The notes below the pieces were generated by a model that was not told the DNA's origin, did not search any database, and saw nothing but the letters and a program-made list of their open reading frames with translations. From F22 sp963668535 (GTDB lineage: Bacteria; Bacteroidota; Bacteroidia; Bacteroidales; Bacteroidaceae): a stretch of 64,000 nucleotides of DNA. Each line of letters starts with the position of its first letter. Position 1 is the first letter of the stretch. Below are positions 54,030 to 61,808 of this stretch, piece after piece. Made by a program: the position numbers and the translations under genes. The DNA lies in assembly GCA_963668535.1 (NCBI GenBank), contig OY764867.1:2746854-2810853 (forward strand), read 5' to 3'.

Positions 54030-54062
54030 AAGCACCCCAAAGACTCGCTCCTTGGGGTGCTT
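54030..54062 (+). terminator. Terminator of the porin-ABC operon
   Basis: An 11-bp stem (AAGCACCCCAA/TTGGGGTGCTT) followed by ATATTTTG. Confidence 0.8.
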
Positions 54063-54089
54063 ATATTTTGCATTTTGAGAATTTTTTAC

Positions 54090-54097
54090 TACATTTG
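54090..54097 (+). promoter_or_regulatory. Promoter -7 box, tandem TonB_C gene
   Basis: TACATTTG with TTTG at 54067-54070, spacer 19 bp. It lies inside the longest frame (from 54024), so the start is the ATG at 54198. Confidence 0.65.
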
Positions 54098-54197
54098 TCG
54101 TCGAGTATTTCACATACTCATTCAAAATACTTACATATACTTAACCAAAAGACCAAAAGACCATACATGTGTCTTATTTTATAAATCAACAGAAAGT

Positions 54198-55088
54198 ATG
54201 AAGAAAATTTTCAATCCAATCAAAACCAGTATGAATAGAATGACACGTCTTCTGCCCATGCTCCTTTTAGCAGCATCGCTAAGCAGTATTCAGCCAGTCC
54301 ATGGCCAATTATTCAAAAAAATTAAAGAAGCTGCCGAAAGGACAGCCGAGAAAGCATCCGAAAAGGTACATCACGCAACACATCATCACACACGTCCCGT
54401 ACATAGAGACCGTGTGACCTCACCTAGCTATCCAGGCGGGCAAGTAGCGCTAGACCGTTTTGTGCGCCAGCAATTGCGTCATAGCATTAGTCGCAAGATG
54501 AGTTCCCGAGGCATTCATTCAGGCTACGTCTACGTCCGTTTCCGTGTCAGTCGCATCGGACGCATTCGTGACGCCCGCGTTACCCGCAGTAGCCACCGCA
54601 GTCTAGAAAAAGAAGCGCTACGCATCGTAGACCGCTTCCCACTTTGGCACCCCGCTCGTCGCAACGGCCGCGCCATTGACACATGGCACACCTGCAAGTT
54701 GCACTTCACCTTTAAGCGTGATATCACCACACGTCCTAGCATACGCCCACCACATCGTCCAGGTAGACTTGAACGTCGCGTGATGGACTTCACCGAAACC
54801 ATGCCCTCCTTCCCAGGCGGCAACCTCGAACTGACCAGATACATTCGTCGCCATGTACAGTACCCATACATCGCTCGTAGCAGACGCATCGAAGGCCGCG
54901 TATATGTACGCTTCATCGTCAACGAATATGGCCGTGTGACCAGTCCAACCATCATACGAGGCATCCATTCATCGCTCAATGCCGAAGCCCTCCGCATCGT
55001 GCGCAACATGCCTAGATGGACCCCAGGCTACCACCGCGGTCGCGCAGTATCCGTGTACTACATCGTCCCAGTAGATTTCTACCTATAG
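54198..55088 (+). CDS. Periplasmic protein with two TonB C-terminal domains
   Basis: A 296-residue protein with a signal peptide (~14-34, LLPMLLLAASLSSIQPVHG), a short basic/His-rich linker, then two TonB_C domains: first ~75-178 (YPGGQVALDRFV, GYVYVRFRVSRIGRIRDARV, ALRIVDRFPLWHPARRNGR) and second ~195-296 (FPGGNLELTRYI, EGRVYVRFIVNEYGRVTSPT, ALRIVRNMPRWTPGYHRGR). The second has the 'P..aR...eG.V.v.F.v...G.v' form. It lacks the N-terminal membrane anchor and the long Pro-rich spacer of real TonB, and is very Arg-rich, so it is probably not a TonB energiser but may bind TonB boxes or peptidoglycan. Alternative start at 54231. No partner gene is apparent. Confidence 0.82.
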   Translation: MKKIFNPIKTSMNRMTRLLPMLLLAASLSSIQPVHGQLFKKIKEAAERTAEKASEKVHHATHHHTRPVHRDRVTSPSYPGGQVALDRFVRQQLRHSISRKMSSRGIHSGYVYVRFRVSRIGRIRDARVTRSSHRSLEKEALRIVDRFPLWHPARRNGRAIDTWHTCKLHFTFKRDITTRPSIRPPHRPGRLERRVMDFTETMPSFPGGNLELTRYIRRHVQYPYIARSRRIEGRVYVRFIVNEYGRVTSPTIIRGIHSSLNAEALRIVRNMPRWTPGYHRGRAVSVYYIVPVDFYL

Positions 55089-55103
55089 ACGAAGCCAATA
55101 ACA

Positions 55104-55157
55104 AAAGAATCGCTCCCAATGTGCCATGTATGGTCAGCACATTGGGAGCGATTCTTT
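55104..55157. terminator. Bidirectional terminator
   Basis: A 21-bp perfect stem (AAAGAATCGCTCCCAATGTG and complement) with a 12-base loop between convergent genes. The AAA/TTT flanks work both ways. Confidence 0.85.
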
Positions 55158-55180
55158 ACATTATATTGTATGAGATCAGT

Positions 55181-55747
55181 TTAATCGATGCTTTTGATCA
55201 CCTTGGCAGGCACACCACCCACAATCGTTCTAGGCGGCACATCCTTGACCACCACTGCCCCCGCAGCAATGATCGCCCCATCACCCACAGTCACCCCTTG
55301 AGTAATCGTCACATTGGCCCCTAACCACACATTCTTACCGATCACAATAGGCTTCATCAACATATCCCCTCTTCGTTCCGGACACTGGTCATGATTGATC
55401 GTCACCAATACCGCATTATGCCCGATCAGCGACCCATCGCCAATCACGATACCCCCTTGATCTTGAAATTTACATCCCGCATTGATAAACACATGCTTGC
55501 CCAGCACAATATTTTTGCCATAATCAGTATAAAACGGTGGAAATAGACCAAAAGAAGCATCCACCTCCCGTCCAGTCAACTCAGCCATCAGCTTCACCAA
55601 CTCCTCCGCAGAATGGTACGTCGTATTCATATCCATTGTAATCCTCAACGCCTCCTGCGACATTTCATGCATAAACATATGCATCTCCGATCCAGCCACT
55701 ACCTGATTATCCACCAGTAGTCGTTCCTGAAATTCTTCAACAGTCAT
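55181..55747 (-). CDS. Maltose/galactoside-type O-acetyltransferase
   Basis: A 188-residue hexapeptide-repeat acetyltransferase of the MAT/LacA kind. Start MTVEEFQERLLVDNQVVAGS, then FYTDYGKNIVLGKHVFINAGCKFQDQGGIVIGDGSLIGHNAVLVTINHDQ, with the catalytic His in TINHD, then repeated IGKNVWLGANVTITQGVTVGDG and the end VVKDVPPRTIVGGVPAKVI. It acetylates sugar hydroxyls from acetyl-CoA. It lies 43 bp downstream of the pseudokinase gene with no terminator or clear promoter between, so it may be co-transcribed with the two sensors. Confidence 0.9.
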   Translation of the reverse strand: MTVEEFQERLLVDNQVVAGSEMHMFMHEMSQEALRITMDMNTTYHSAEELVKLMAELTGREVDASFGLFPPFYTDYGKNIVLGKHVFINAGCKFQDQGGIVIGDGSLIGHNAVLVTINHDQCPERRGDMLMKPIVIGKNVWLGANVTITQGVTVGDGAIIAAGAVVVKDVPPRTIVGGVPAKVIKSID

Positions 55748-55790
55748 CTTCTATTTTTCTTTACATTAAAATCATCATTAGCCAGCACAG

Positions 55791-57659
55791 TTATTCCACC
55801 AGAGAATACCTCACCAACCCATTGCTTTGCGACGTAATCGTCACCGTCGTCCCCTCACCTTCGGTCGATGTCACCTGCATATCGCCCCCCACATACTCCA
55901 CGATCAGCTTACTGATATTGAAGGCCAGCACATAGCTACTACTCACCCCATACGCATAGTCCCCAGGCGACTCAAAGAGCATCTCCAAGTCCTCCTTTGA
56001 GATCCCCCGACCCGTATCCACGATACGTATCGTCACCAGTTCGATATCCTGTCTAAAGTGAAAGTCCACCGACACCTTCCCCTGCTTCGTATTCTCAAAA
56101 GCATGACTCACCAGATTAGACAACACCTTCATCACCCTCGCAGGATCGGCATTCGACATCAGTGACTTGAAATTGCTCGTGATCTCCAACTCCACCTCCT
56201 GGCCATCATGAAACGCCTCCAGATGGTCGTGAAACTGCGTCTTGAGATATTCCACCGCATCCCCAAAGTCATACTTCCTAGGATGCCTATTCTTGCCCGC
56301 ATCCGCCTGCAACTGAGATAAATCCAAGATCTCATCAATCAGATGCAACAACACATGCGTATGTTTCTCCACCTCGTCCGAGTACTTCTTCAATCGCTTA
56401 GACTTCTCCTCATCCACAATCAGCGACGCATACCCCACGATAGCATTGAGCGGTTTTCTCAAATCCTGCGTCATATTGGTCAAGAACTGCTTCTTCAACC
56501 TATACGACCTCTTAGCCTGACTCTTAGCCAGTTCGATCTGCGTCACATCAATCTGCAACACCACCGAATAACCCTCATAATCATATTCAAAATGCGCCCT
56601 CTCCTCCTTGAGAAAGAGCACCTCCTTATCTTTTTTCTTCTGCTCAAACACCTCATACTGCCTATTCCACATCTTCGGACTCTCCTGTCCATCCTTGTAG
56701 ATAGCCACCCCATGCGGTAGTTTCATCACCAGATCCGTAAACTCCCTAAAGATTCTCTTCTCCCGTCTATTCAGCCTGATCAACTTACGCACCACCCACG
56801 CCAGTCCAGCCACCACCAGCAGCCACAGTCCCGTCATGAGTACCACATGATTGCGCACCAGCATATACTCCTGCTGATATGGATTGCCCAAATACAATTC
56901 AAACATCCCATCCACAATGCCACTATACCTGATATGCTGAATACTCTCCTTCAAGACATCATACATATACGGACACTGCTTCTTCGCGATCACAAAATAA
57001 TACAGATACGGCATACTATTGATCTCATTGACCACCACATGCTTCACCTTCTCCTTATCCTTATACCACGTCAGCAACCTAAAATCGGCCAACACCACAT
57101 CACACTTCTTCAGATTCAGCAGCATGATCGCCTCCTTCAGACTACTATACTCCATCACCTGCTCCTTCTGGATCGGCACATTGTACGAACGGATCATCTT
57201 ATAGTAATAGTTGCTATCGGCCACCGCCACGCGGCAATTCTTCAAGTCCAGCACACTATTGACCACCCCATCCTCACGACACAGCGCCCCACTCGTCGAA
57301 CTATACAACACCCTCGACAAGCACACCTCATCGCTTAGCCGCTCCTGAATATACTGCGGCACCACCGCACACGCATATTGCCCGATGCTATCCGCCTCCA
57401 GCTTCCTCTTATTCAAAACCAACTGATACTTCAGGCCACTGCCCGCAAAGATCTGCTCCACCAAGTCCACATACAGCCCACACGTATCGCCCATAGCATC
57501 GACATACGCATACGGCATCTGCTGATGCATACAGATCGTTCTAGGCACCCCAATCGCATTGTGCGCCCATACCGAGCCACCACCTCCCAGCAGCACCACC
57601 GTCCACATACAGACCCACATCGTCCATTTCATACCTTGTATCGTCTTTAGTCTATCCAT
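55791..57659 (-). CDS. Sensor protein with SBP_bac_3 domain and degenerate histidine kinase
   Basis: A 622-residue membrane protein. N-terminal hydrophobic segment (~12-32), periplasmic solute-binding domain (~38-268, RTICMHQQMPYAYVDAMGD, GLYVDLVEQIF, DLKNCRVAVADSNYYYKM), TM (~275-292, VLMTGLWLLVVAGLAWVV), then a kinase-like part. The H-box reads QFLTNMTQDLRKPLNAIVGY: Gln398 stands where the phospho-acceptor His should be. The N-box is NLVSHAFENT, with His519 where the Mg-binding Asn is expected. G1 DTGRGIS is normal, but the G2/ATP-lid region is YGVSSSYVLAFNISKL rather than GxGLGL. It is therefore very likely a pseudokinase. Its 5' end overlaps the intact kinase gene by 13 bp. Read: sensing of an amino acid or similar ligand, without own phosphorylation. 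Confidence 0.88.
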   Translation of the reverse strand: MDRLKTIQGMKWTMWVCMWTVVLLGGGGSVWAHNAIGVPRTICMHQQMPYAYVDAMGDTCGLYVDLVEQIFAGSGLKYQLVLNKRKLEADSIGQYACAVVPQYIQERLSDEVCLSRVLYSSTSGALCREDGVVNSVLDLKNCRVAVADSNYYYKMIRSYNVPIQKEQVMEYSSLKEAIMLLNLKKCDVVLADFRLLTWYKDKEKVKHVVVNEINSMPYLYYFVIAKKQCPYMYDVLKESIQHIRYSGIVDGMFELYLGNPYQQEYMLVRNHVVLMTGLWLLVVAGLAWVVRKLIRLNRREKRIFREFTDLVMKLPHGVAIYKDGQESPKMWNRQYEVFEQKKKDKEVLFLKEERAHFEYDYEGYSVVLQIDVTQIELAKSQAKRSYRLKKQFLTNMTQDLRKPLNAIVGYASLIVDEEKSKRLKKYSDEVEKHTHVLLHLIDEILDLSQLQADAGKNRHPRKYDFGDAVEYLKTQFHDHLEAFHDGQEVELEITSNFKSLMSNADPARVMKVLSNLVSHAFENTKQGKVSVDFHFRQDIELVTIRIVDTGRGISKEDLEMLFESPGDYAYGVSSSYVLAFNISKLIVEYVGGDMQVTSTEGEGTTVTITSQSNGLVRYSLVE

Positions 57660-59353
57660 ATCGCCTCCTTCATTTGCTCACACACCATCGTATCCCCCTC
57701 CAGTGAAGGCAACACCAACTCATCACACGTCTGCAATCTGAAATAAAACGTACTCCCCTCATTCAAGAGCGAATAGACCCCGATACGCCCCTTTAGCAAT
57801 CGTGTCACCTCCAGCATCAGCGGCATCCCCAGACCCGTGCCCTGCGTAAACGTATCCACCTTCATAAACGGCGTAAAAATATCAGCCACCTGTTTCTTAT
57901 CGATTCCTATCCCCGTATCCTTCACATACACGATCAGATCCTCCTCATCCATAAACCCACCTACACGCACCTCCCCAGCACGCGTAAATTTCAGCGCATT
58001 ATGCACCGCATTCGATAGCAGCGTCATCAGCAACTGGCGGTCCGTATGCATCGTCACCTGCACCCGTTGCAAGTCACACGCCACCGCCACCTTCGTCTCG
58101 TCATGGTTCATCACATTTTTGGTCGACTCGATCACCTCCTGGAGCAACTCCGGCACATCCACCTTCTCGTGCACCAACTGCACCACCCCATTCTGCATCT
58201 TCGACAACAGCAAGATATCATTGATCAGCTTATTGAGCAGATTGCTTTTTTCATCAATCACCTCCATCAGCTCCCCCCTCTCCTCCTTGGGCAATTGCGG
58301 CAACAACTGGCTGAACCCCAAGATACTATTGAGCGGCGTCCTCACCTCGTGACTGATCGACGCGATAAAGGCATCCATCGCCTTATCATTGTCCACTGCC
58401 TCCTGTCTCAGGCGCACTTCCTCCTTCATATCATAGATCGTCTCAACCACCGCCAGATCATTATTAAACAGACACGTACTCACATACACCGTATACGGAT
58501 TATCCTCCAATCGATAATCCTCAAACGACATCATCTGATTCGTCTTCAGCGCCATCTCATACGCCACCATAAAGTTATTGACAAACTCCTTATTCTTCTC
58601 GATCGACGTCCACCGCCTTATCCTATAATGGGCCTGATGAATATATTCATTCTCAAAATAATGCACAATCATCCCCCTCTCCTTCTTGACCACCGCCAAC
58701 GGCAAAGGCAACGTATTGAGCAGATTCACCACATACCTTCTCTTTCTCTTCTCCATCCTGTACAGCACCAGAAAAGCCACCCCAGCCACCGCCAAGATCG
58801 CCCCCGTAACGACAAGCACCCGCACAATCACCGACAGATACCTCTCCATAACCTCATGCGGTCTGCCCACCTGCTTTCGTCCCAGCCATTTGAGTGCACA
58901 ACGCTCCATCTCGCCATTATCCACCAATACCGCCAGCGCATGATTCACCCGATAGAACAACTCCTCATGATCCACCGCCACCGCCATACCATAGCCCGCC
59001 GTTGGCCTCTTATGATAGCCTACCGTAAACGGCAGCGATCGTAGAATCTGCGAATGATTATCCTCCATAGACCACCCCACGATCACATCCACCTTATCCT
59101 GCTTCAGCATCATGACCAACTGCTGCTTCGTCCCCGTCACATACACCACCTCGTCATGCGTCTGCTCCATCACCATCTTGATCACATCGACAAAAAAGCC
59201 ACCGTATCCCTCGTTGTCCACGACAAGATACGGCGGCTCCATTTTGACAAGGCCCACCTTGACTACATGATCCTGTGCCTTCACCTCCTTGCTAGAGGCG
59301 CAGACCACCAGAGAGCACACAAAAAGCAGTAAAAAGCAGTGCGATTTCAGCAT
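57647..59353 (-). CDS. Sensor histidine kinase with a short SBP_bac_3 domain
   Basis: A 568-residue hybrid-free sensor kinase. Signal segment ~1-26 (LKSHCFLLLFVCSLVVCASS), periplasmic SBP-like region ~29-180 (KVGLVKMEPPYLVVDNEGYGGFFVDVIKM ... NHALAVLVDNGEMERCALKWLGR), TM ~192-215 (VIVRVLVVTGAILAVAGVAFLVLY), a PAS-like linker, then the kinase: H-box ASISHEVRTPLNSILGFS (His335), N-box LLSNAVHNALKFT, G1 VKDTGIGIDKKQV, F-box IFTPFMKVD, G2 GTGLGMPLM. All motifs are intact. The periplasmic region seems to lack one lobe of the usual fold. Start moved from 59410 to the ATG at 59353, which begins the signal. Overlaps the degenerate partner by 13 bp; no response regulator is adjacent. Confidence 0.9.
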   Translation of the reverse strand: MLKSHCFLLLFVCSLVVCASSKEVKAQDHVVKVGLVKMEPPYLVVDNEGYGGFFVDVIKMVMEQTHDEVVYVTGTKQQLVMMLKQDKVDVIVGWSMEDNHSQILRSLPFTVGYHKRPTAGYGMAVAVDHEELFYRVNHALAVLVDNGEMERCALKWLGRKQVGRPHEVMERYLSVIVRVLVVTGAILAVAGVAFLVLYRMEKRKRRYVVNLLNTLPLPLAVVKKERGMIVHYFENEYIHQAHYRIRRWTSIEKNKEFVNNFMVAYEMALKTNQMMSFEDYRLEDNPYTVYVSTCLFNNDLAVVETIYDMKEEVRLRQEAVDNDKAMDAFIASISHEVRTPLNSILGFSQLLPQLPKEERGELMEVIDEKSNLLNKLINDILLLSKMQNGVVQLVHEKVDVPELLQEVIESTKNVMNHDETKVAVACDLQRVQVTMHTDRQLLMTLLSNAVHNALKFTRAGEVRVGGFMDEEDLIVYVKDTGIGIDKKQVADIFTPFMKVDTFTQGTGLGMPLMLEVTRLLKGRIGVYSLLNEGSTFYFRLQTCDELVLPSLEGDTMVCEQMKEAIWID

Positions 59354-59379
59354 AAGTCTATTTTTAGGGTAATAGATTC

Positions 59380-59387
59380 CAAAATTA
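59380..59387 (-). promoter_or_regulatory. Promoter -7 box, sensor pair
   Basis: The reverse strand has TAATTTTG with a TTTTGG-like element 20 bp upstream, 27 bp before the chosen ATG. Confidence 0.55.
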
Positions 59388-59433
59388 GAACAAATCCCCC
59401 TATAAACCAAAAAAATGCCACACTTTTTCTCCG

Positions 59434-61491
59434 CTACTCCTTCGTCATCGGATTATGGATAAAATAAACAATCCAATTCTCCTCTATATCCTCCTTGGCC
59501 AGACAGATTTCCCCATTCTGGATCAAATCCGCCACATACTCCGGCTGCTCATCCCGATCAAAAATCAAATAATTCGCATGAAATTCCGCCACATCCCTAT
59601 GCCGTCCATCCACATACCAACTATGAAACTTCTCCCAGATCGGCCTCTCCAATTCCGGGCGCACCGCATAACTGAAATTGACATTATTCAACAGCGGTAT
59701 CCCAGCCACCGCCGACACCTCCTCAAACCGCTTCGTCAAGCATTTCGGCGCATACATACTCGCACAATGCCTTCTATAATAACGCAAGAAGTCAGGATTG
59801 ACCTCCCTAGGAATAAACACCATATCCCTATTCGACAGATGCCCCTCACACCACCGTACCAGATGAGGATGGAAACAGTGCGCCTGCGTATAATGCCCAC
59901 GCAGATCATTCCATTTTCTCACCACATCCCCATAGAAAACCGTTCCATTGACGAAAAACGCCACAACAATCAGCCACGCATACACATTGCGATCTTTCAC
60001 CCGCTCACACAGCCAGTATATAGCCCCTACAATAGCAGCCACCAGCAGCATCTTCGCTATAAACGCCGCCTGATAAGACACACCATATCCCATCAGCCAG
60101 TGATCAATCACCGCCTGGTCCATATTGTGCGTCAGCGAGATGCGATACATCGACGCCACCGTGATCACAAATAACGCCCCCTTCCATATCTTCTTCATGC
60201 CATCATAGCGCAGCATCAGCAACACAAAGCAACACACCATCCCGATATACGGAATCTTGATAAAATTGTCCAGCGGATTGATATACGGAAACACCCATAT
60301 AAACGGCACACACACCATCCCCGCCCCTATATATAAGAACCTATCCAGCGTCGCAGCCTCCACAAACCGCTTCGGATGCTTGATCAGCGACAGATACACC
60401 GCCACCACAAGTCCCAGCCAAAACACAAACATCAGCGAATTGCCCTTGACATACTGCCACACCTCCCGCCAGGAATCAAACACCTGGAAGCTCCACATCA
60501 TCACCATCTTCTCGTAATCGCTCGACACCTGTAGCATCCCCAACTTCGTCGTTTGCCAGAAGATCCACAATACCGCAAACCCAGCAGCCCACACAGCCAC
60601 CTGCCCCCACCTCTTGACCAAGACACTCTCCAGCGCCCCAAACAAAAAGATCAGCAGAAACAACGCCATACACACCGAAGAATATAAAGGCGCAAACAGC
60701 CCCAAGGCCACCAATACCGCCACCAGCACCCCCGAGTCTGTCCACCCCAAAGTTCTATTCCTATACTCCATATACGACAAGCACCACGTCGTGATCCCGA
60801 TAATAAACAAGCAACTAGGCCCCAGCATCAACTGCACCATCGAATACGTCGCCGCATTATAATAAAAAGCCGATAAACCCGAAAAACCAAATAAGAAAAA
60901 CAACCCAAAGACCCTCGTTTTAAAGCGCACCCCCCGCATACGCAGCAAGCGGCACAACGCATACAAAATGCCACATACCGAAAGCATCATCATCGCCTGC
61001 ACCACATACACATACTCCACATGCAGTCCAGACGCCAGCATCGCCACCACGCCATCATATCCATAGTGATACACCAGCGGCACCCCATCCGTAAACAGCC
61101 CCCTAATGGGCCACTGCCCCCTCATAATCTGTTGAATAATATGCGCATGCGTAGGCGCATCCGAACAAAAATGATTGATCAGTCCAGGCGCCAGCAATAC
61201 AGCCCCCAGCACCATACACGGCACGTCCTCCCAGATCACTCTATGAGCCCCTTTAAAAGAGCGACGCCCCCTATCCATATATTCCACCACAGCGATCACC
61301 CCAGCCAGTAGCGCCAGCATCCCGCCATATAGCCACCCACTTTCAGGCACCTTATAGTGCACCCCATATCCCAGAGCCACCAACACAATAGTCCCCAGTA
61401 TAGGAGCAAAAGCCACAGACAGAGATCTACTTTTCAGCGTCACACGCGATAAAAAGTAGCCACTTAATAAACCAATAAAAATAAAAACCAT
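59434..61491 (-). CDS. Large GT-C-like integral membrane protein
   Basis: A 685-residue membrane protein with roughly 13-14 helices and a C-terminal soluble part of ~150 residues. After the second hydrophobic block comes LINHFCSDAPTHAHIIQQIM, an acidic residue followed by a His in the first periplasmic loop, the place where GT-C glycosyltransferases keep their catalytic Asp/Glu. The helices include FKTRVFGLFFLFGFSGLSAFYY, GVLVAVLVALGLFAPLYS, VFWLGLVVAVYLSLI. GT-C enzymes use lipid-linked sugars on the periplasmic side. I do not recognise the exact family, so transferase activity is inference. It stands alone between the sensor pair and the IS element. Its leader is ~130 nt. Confidence 0.7.
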   Translation of the reverse strand: MVFIFIGLLSGYFLSRVTLKSRSLSVAFAPILGTIVLVALGYGVHYKVPESGWLYGGMLALLAGVIAVVEYMDRGRRSFKGAHRVIWEDVPCMVLGAVLLAPGLINHFCSDAPTHAHIIQQIMRGQWPIRGLFTDGVPLVYHYGYDGVVAMLASGLHVEYVYVVQAMMMLSVCGILYALCRLLRMRGVRFKTRVFGLFFLFGFSGLSAFYYNAATYSMVQLMLGPSCLFIIGITTWCLSYMEYRNRTLGWTDSGVLVAVLVALGLFAPLYSSVCMALFLLIFLFGALESVLVKRWGQVAVWAAGFAVLWIFWQTTKLGMLQVSSDYEKMVMMWSFQVFDSWREVWQYVKGNSLMFVFWLGLVVAVYLSLIKHPKRFVEAATLDRFLYIGAGMVCVPFIWVFPYINPLDNFIKIPYIGMVCCFVLLMLRYDGMKKIWKGALFVITVASMYRISLTHNMDQAVIDHWLMGYGVSYQAAFIAKMLLVAAIVGAIYWLCERVKDRNVYAWLIVVAFFVNGTVFYGDVVRKWNDLRGHYTQAHCFHPHLVRWCEGHLSNRDMVFIPREVNPDFLRYYRRHCASMYAPKCLTKRFEEVSAVAGIPLLNNVNFSYAVRPELERPIWEKFHSWYVDGRHRDVAEFHANYLIFDRDEQPEYVADLIQNGEICLAKEDIEENWIVYFIHNPMTKE

Positions 61492-61690
61492 GAGATTTAC
61501 AATACTATCAAAAATTCATAGAAAACCGTTCACAAAATATATTAAATACCTCGTATATTACAAAACATACTATTAAATCCTTGTTTATTAACACTTTGAA
61601 AAACATTAATATTTTACGAATGCAAATATACGTATAATAAACAACATATAGACACAATCTAGACAATAATATTGGTCCTCGCCAAAGAGT
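61492..61690. other. AT-rich upstream region of the GT-C-like gene
   Basis: No gene seen. It holds the promoter of the GT-C-like gene (61623-61630) and the boundary with the IS element, whose exact left end I could not fix. Confidence 0.5.
61623..61630 (-). promoter_or_regulatory. Promoter -7 box, GT-C-like gene
   Basis: The reverse strand has TATATTTG about 130 bp before the ATG; the -33 element is weak. Confidence 0.45.
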
Positions 61691-61697
61691 GGTGTAA

Positions 61698-61740
61698 TGT
61701 GTATCTTTGAAGCGCCCTAAATGTGTAACGTAAAAGCGCC
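61698..61740 (+). repeat. Two terminal repeats of the IS21 element
   Basis: TGTGTATCTTTGAAGCGCC (61698-61716) and TGTGTAACGTAAAAGCGCC (61722-61740), 15 of 19 bases alike, 24 bp apart. IS21 elements carry multiple such repeats at their ends as transposase sites. Confidence 0.65.
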
Positions 61741-61774
61741 ACGGTAAGTGTCAAAAAAAGAGGTAATCTTTTTG

Positions 61775-61782
61775 TATCTTTG
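61775..61782 (+). promoter_or_regulatory. Promoter -7 box, istA
   Basis: TATCTTTG, 27 bp before the istA ATG. The first terminal repeat also contains a TATCTTTG (61702-61709). Confidence 0.5.
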
Positions 61783-61808
61783 TGTGACCAAACCCAAAAT
61801 ACAAATTT

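Noticed and set aside
54024..54197. 58-residue extension of the tandem TonB_C protein
   Set aside because: It would begin before the terminator at 54030-54062 and include the promoter box at 54090-54097; the signal peptide starts after 54198.
56847..57338. 163-codon + strand frame opposite the pseudokinase
   Set aside because: His/Ile/Leu-rich mirror of the solute-binding domain; no start context.
58046..59044. 332-codon + strand frame opposite the intact sensor kinase
   Set aside because: Composition is His/Arg/Leu/Ile repeats without domains; it mirrors the kinase codons and arises from the C-rich strand.
59455..60174. 239-codon + strand frame opposite the GT-C-like gene
   Set aside because: Same low-complexity mirror pattern, no promoter and no domain.
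61492..61690. Possible attachment site or second IS end left of istA
   Set aside because: No clear inverted terminal repeat or target duplication could be read without the right end, which lies outside the window.
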